NCBI GenBank assembly: GCA_039193195.1 | Contig: JBCCWS010000040.1 | Location: 1-53,081 of the forward strand | Length of the DNA: 53,081 bases | Direction of reading: 5' to 3' | From: Pseudomonadota bacterium | Lineage (GTDB): Bacteria; Pseudomonadota; Gammaproteobacteria; Steroidobacterales; JBCBZW01 | Part shown: positions 51,316 to 53,081 of the stretch, one piece after another | Layout of the letters: each line of letters starts with the position of its first letter | Numbering within the stretch: position 1 is the stretch's first letter | Notes under the pieces: model-generated | What the model saw: the letters and a program-made list of their open reading frames with translations, nothing else | Told to the model about the DNA's origin: nothing | Databases searched by the model: none | Made by a program: the position numbers and the translations under genes

Positions 51316-53081
51316 CTAGCCCTTGTTTAAGCGATTCTCGACGAGGTCGCTGACGACGGCGGGTTCCGCCAGCGTAGAGACATCGCCGAGGTTATCGGTA
51401 TCGTTAGCAGCAATCTTACGCAGGATGCGGCGCATGATCTTGCCGGAGCGCGTCTTGGGTAGGCCGGGCGCGAACTGCACTAGATCTGGCGCCGCTATGG
51501 GGCCGATCTCTTGGCGAACCCAAGCGCGCAGCGCCTTGGTGAGCTCCGGCGAGGGCTCAAGGCCGGCGGCGAGGGTCACGTAAACGTAGATCCCTTGCCC
51601 TTTGAGATCGTGCGGGTAGCCAACCACCGCTGCTTCCGCGACTGCTTCGTGAGCCACCAGGGCGCTTTCGACTTCAGCGGTACCCATTCGATGCCCGGAT
51701 ACGTTGACGACGTCATCCACGCGACCCGTGATCCAGTAGTCGCCGTCGCCGTCGCGTCGTGCGCCGTCACCGGTGAAGTAGCTGCCCGGATAGTTGGTGA
51801 AGTAGGTGTTGACGAATCGCTCGTGATCTCCGTAAAGCGTTCGCATTTGTCCTGGCCAGCTGTCTTTGATGACGAGGATGCCATCGGCGTCTCCCTCCAG
51901 CTCATTTCCTTCGTTATCCACTAATGCCGGCTTTACGCCGAAGAACGGTCGTGTGGCCGAGCCTGGCTTTTGCGCCGACACGCCGGGCAGGGGCGTGATC
52001 AGCACGCCGCCTGTCTCCGTTTGCCACCAGGTGTCAACGATGGGGCACATCGAATTGCCAACGGCCCGGTGATACCAGTCCCAGGCCTCCGGGTTGATGG
52101 GCTCACCGACCGAGCCGAGCAGTCGCAGGGTCTTTCGGCTGCTGTTCGCCATGCACGTTTCGCCCTCGCGCATCAGCGCACGAACGGCCGTAGGCGCGGT
52201 GTACAGCTGGGTGATGCCGTGCTTGTCGATGATCTGCCCAAAGCGCGAGTAGTCGGGGTAGCTCGGGACGCCCTCGAACATCACCGTCGTGGTGCCGTTA
52301 GCGAGCGGGCCGTAAATGATGTAGCTGTGACCCGTTACCCAACCGACATCGGCTGTGCACCAGTACACGTCACCTTCCTGCGTATCGAAGATGTACTCGT
52401 GTGTCATGGAGGCGTAGACCATGTAGCCACCGGTGGTGTGCAACACGCCCTTGGGGCTGCCGGTGGAGCCGGAGGTGTAGAGGATGAACAAGGGTGCCTC
52501 GGCCTCCATTGGCACCGGCGGGCAGTGCGGGGAGGCCTTAGACACCAGGTCGTGGTACCAGCGATCGCGGCCCTCTTCCCACGCGATCTTGCCGTGCGTG
52601 CGCCGCACGACCACAACGTGTTCGACCGAGTCGACGGACGCTAGCGCCGCGTCGACGCTAGCCTTCAGGGGCACTCGCTTGCCTCCGCGCATGCCCTCGT
52701 CTGAGGTGATGACCAGGCGTGAGCCGCAGTCGGCGATGCGCCCGGCGAGGGCTTCCGGTGAGAAGCCGCCGAAGACCACCGCGTGGGGTGCACCGATGCG
52801 GGCGCAGGCCAGCATTGCGACAGCGGCCTCGGGAATCATCGGCAGGTAGATCGTGACCGGATCACCCTTTTCGATACCGAGGTCCTGCAGGGCGTTGGCG
52901 AAGCGGCAGACGCATTGGTGGAGATCGCGGTAGGTGATGTGCTCGTGTTCGCTGGGATCATCACCTTCCCAAATGATCGCGACCTGGTCTCCGCGCTCCT
53001 CTAGATGGCGATCGAGGCAGTTCGCCGCCGCGTTGAGCTTGCCATCCTCAAACCAGCGTATCGACACGTTGGCGGGACCGA
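51316..53081 (-). CDS. acs: Acetyl-CoA synthetase, N-terminus outside the window
   Basis: The frame is open to the window's right edge, and the part seen matches residues from about 65 on of usual acetyl-CoA synthetases ([20 protein letters not shown]). [20 protein letters not shown] is the AMP-binding loop. [20 protein letters not shown] and [20 protein letters not shown] line the acetate pocket. [20 protein letters not shown] is the hinge. [20 protein letters not shown] carries the Lys that Pat-type acetylases modify. About 60-70 N-terminal residues are missing. It supplies acetyl-CoA to PhaA. Confidence 0.96.
   Translation of the reverse strand, partial: GPANVSIRWFEDGKLNAAANCLDRHLEERGDQVAIIWEGDDPSEHEHITYRDLHQCVCRFANALQDLGIEKGDPVTIYLPMIPEAAVAMLACARIGAPHAVVFGGFSPEALAGRIADCGSRLVITSDEGMRGGKRVPLKASVDAALASVDSVEHVVVVRRTHGKIAWEEGRDRWYHDLVSKASPHCPPVPMEAEAPLFILYTSGSTGSPKGVLHTTGGYMVYASMTHEYIFDTQEGDVYWCTADVGWVTGHSYIIYGPLANGTTTVMFEGVPSYPDYSRFGQIIDKHGITQLYTAPTAVRALMREGETCMANSSRKTLRLLGSVGEPINPEAWDWYHRAVGNSMCPIVDTWWQTETGGVLITPLPGVSAQKPGSATRPFFGVKPALVDNEGNELEGDADGILVIKDSWPGQMRTLYGDHERFVNTYFTNYPGSYFTGDGARRDGDGDYWITGRVDDVVNVSGHRMGTAEVESALVAHEAVAEAAVVGYPHDLKGQGIYVYVTLAAGLEPSPELTKALRAWVRQEIGPIAAPDLVQFAPGLPKTRSGKIMRRILRKIAANDTDNLGDVSTLAEPAVVSDLVENRLNKG

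Noticed and set aside
1-53081. CRISPR array, prophage or plasmid functions
   Set aside because: No regularly spaced direct repeats, phage structural genes, integrase or replication genes were seen.

Overview
The window is one stretch of a GC-rich gammaproteobacterial chromosome. The evidence is the gene content and order: a divergent gcvR/dapA pair with bepA nearby (the arrangement around E. coli dapA), a suf operon led by an Rrf2-type regulator, sthA, and a class I polyhydroxyalkanoate (PHA) locus. No plasmid, phage or CRISPR signature was seen. Genus cannot be told from the sequence alone.

Layout. (1) 1-6.4 kb is accessory and decaying: the tail of an IS481/IS3-like transposase at the left edge, an intact HEAT-repeat protein, a wrecked polysaccharide deacetylase, several frameshifted ORFs and two TA-flanked, 160-bp imperfect palindromes that look like MITEs. 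(2) 6.4-12.8 kb holds single, loosely spaced small genes: a GNAT acetyltransferase, an alpha/beta hydrolase, two methyltransferases, small exported proteins, a GyrI-like protein and a GFA/CENP-V zinc protein. (3) 13.0-16.3 kb is a tight NagZ-like / SpoIID-like / amino-acid racemase cluster, probably for peptidoglycan fragments. (4) 16.3-24.9 kb, minus strand: tal-azoR, then sufR-sufB-sufC-sufD-sufS-sufU-sufT-sixA. (5) 25.1-26.8 kb: a membrane protein, ECF sigma factor and short membrane anti-sigma candidate. (6) 26.9-33.7 kb: esterase, bepA, PIN-PhoH ATPase, gcvR, dapA, a lipoprotein with a BamC-like N-terminus and tRNA-Ser(GGA). (7) 33.9-42.4 kb: a PilJ-type diguanylate cyclase overlapping an alanine/sodium symporter, a di-heme oxidoreductase, an exported protein, PPi-dependent phosphofructokinase, a K+ channel and sthA. 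(8) 42.6-45.8 kb: a broken exported-protein gene, then aldehyde dehydrogenase with its DUF779 partner. (9) 45.8-53.1 kb, minus strand: acs-phaA-phaB, terminator, phaP-phaR-SDR-phaC.

How the genes work together. Acs makes acetyl-CoA from acetate; PhaA and PhaB turn it into (R)-3-hydroxybutyryl-CoA; PhaC polymerises it; PhaP coats the granule and PhaR senses it. Aldehyde dehydrogenase feeds acetate into the same route, and a matching palindrome upstream of both the aldehyde dehydrogenase and phaP hints at shared control. SthA balances NADPH and NADH. Tal and PPi-PFK serve sugar-phosphate flux. The suf operon is a complete minimal Fe-S assembly system.

Family names come from recognised motifs in the translations, not from searches; frameshifts could be real or assembly errors.
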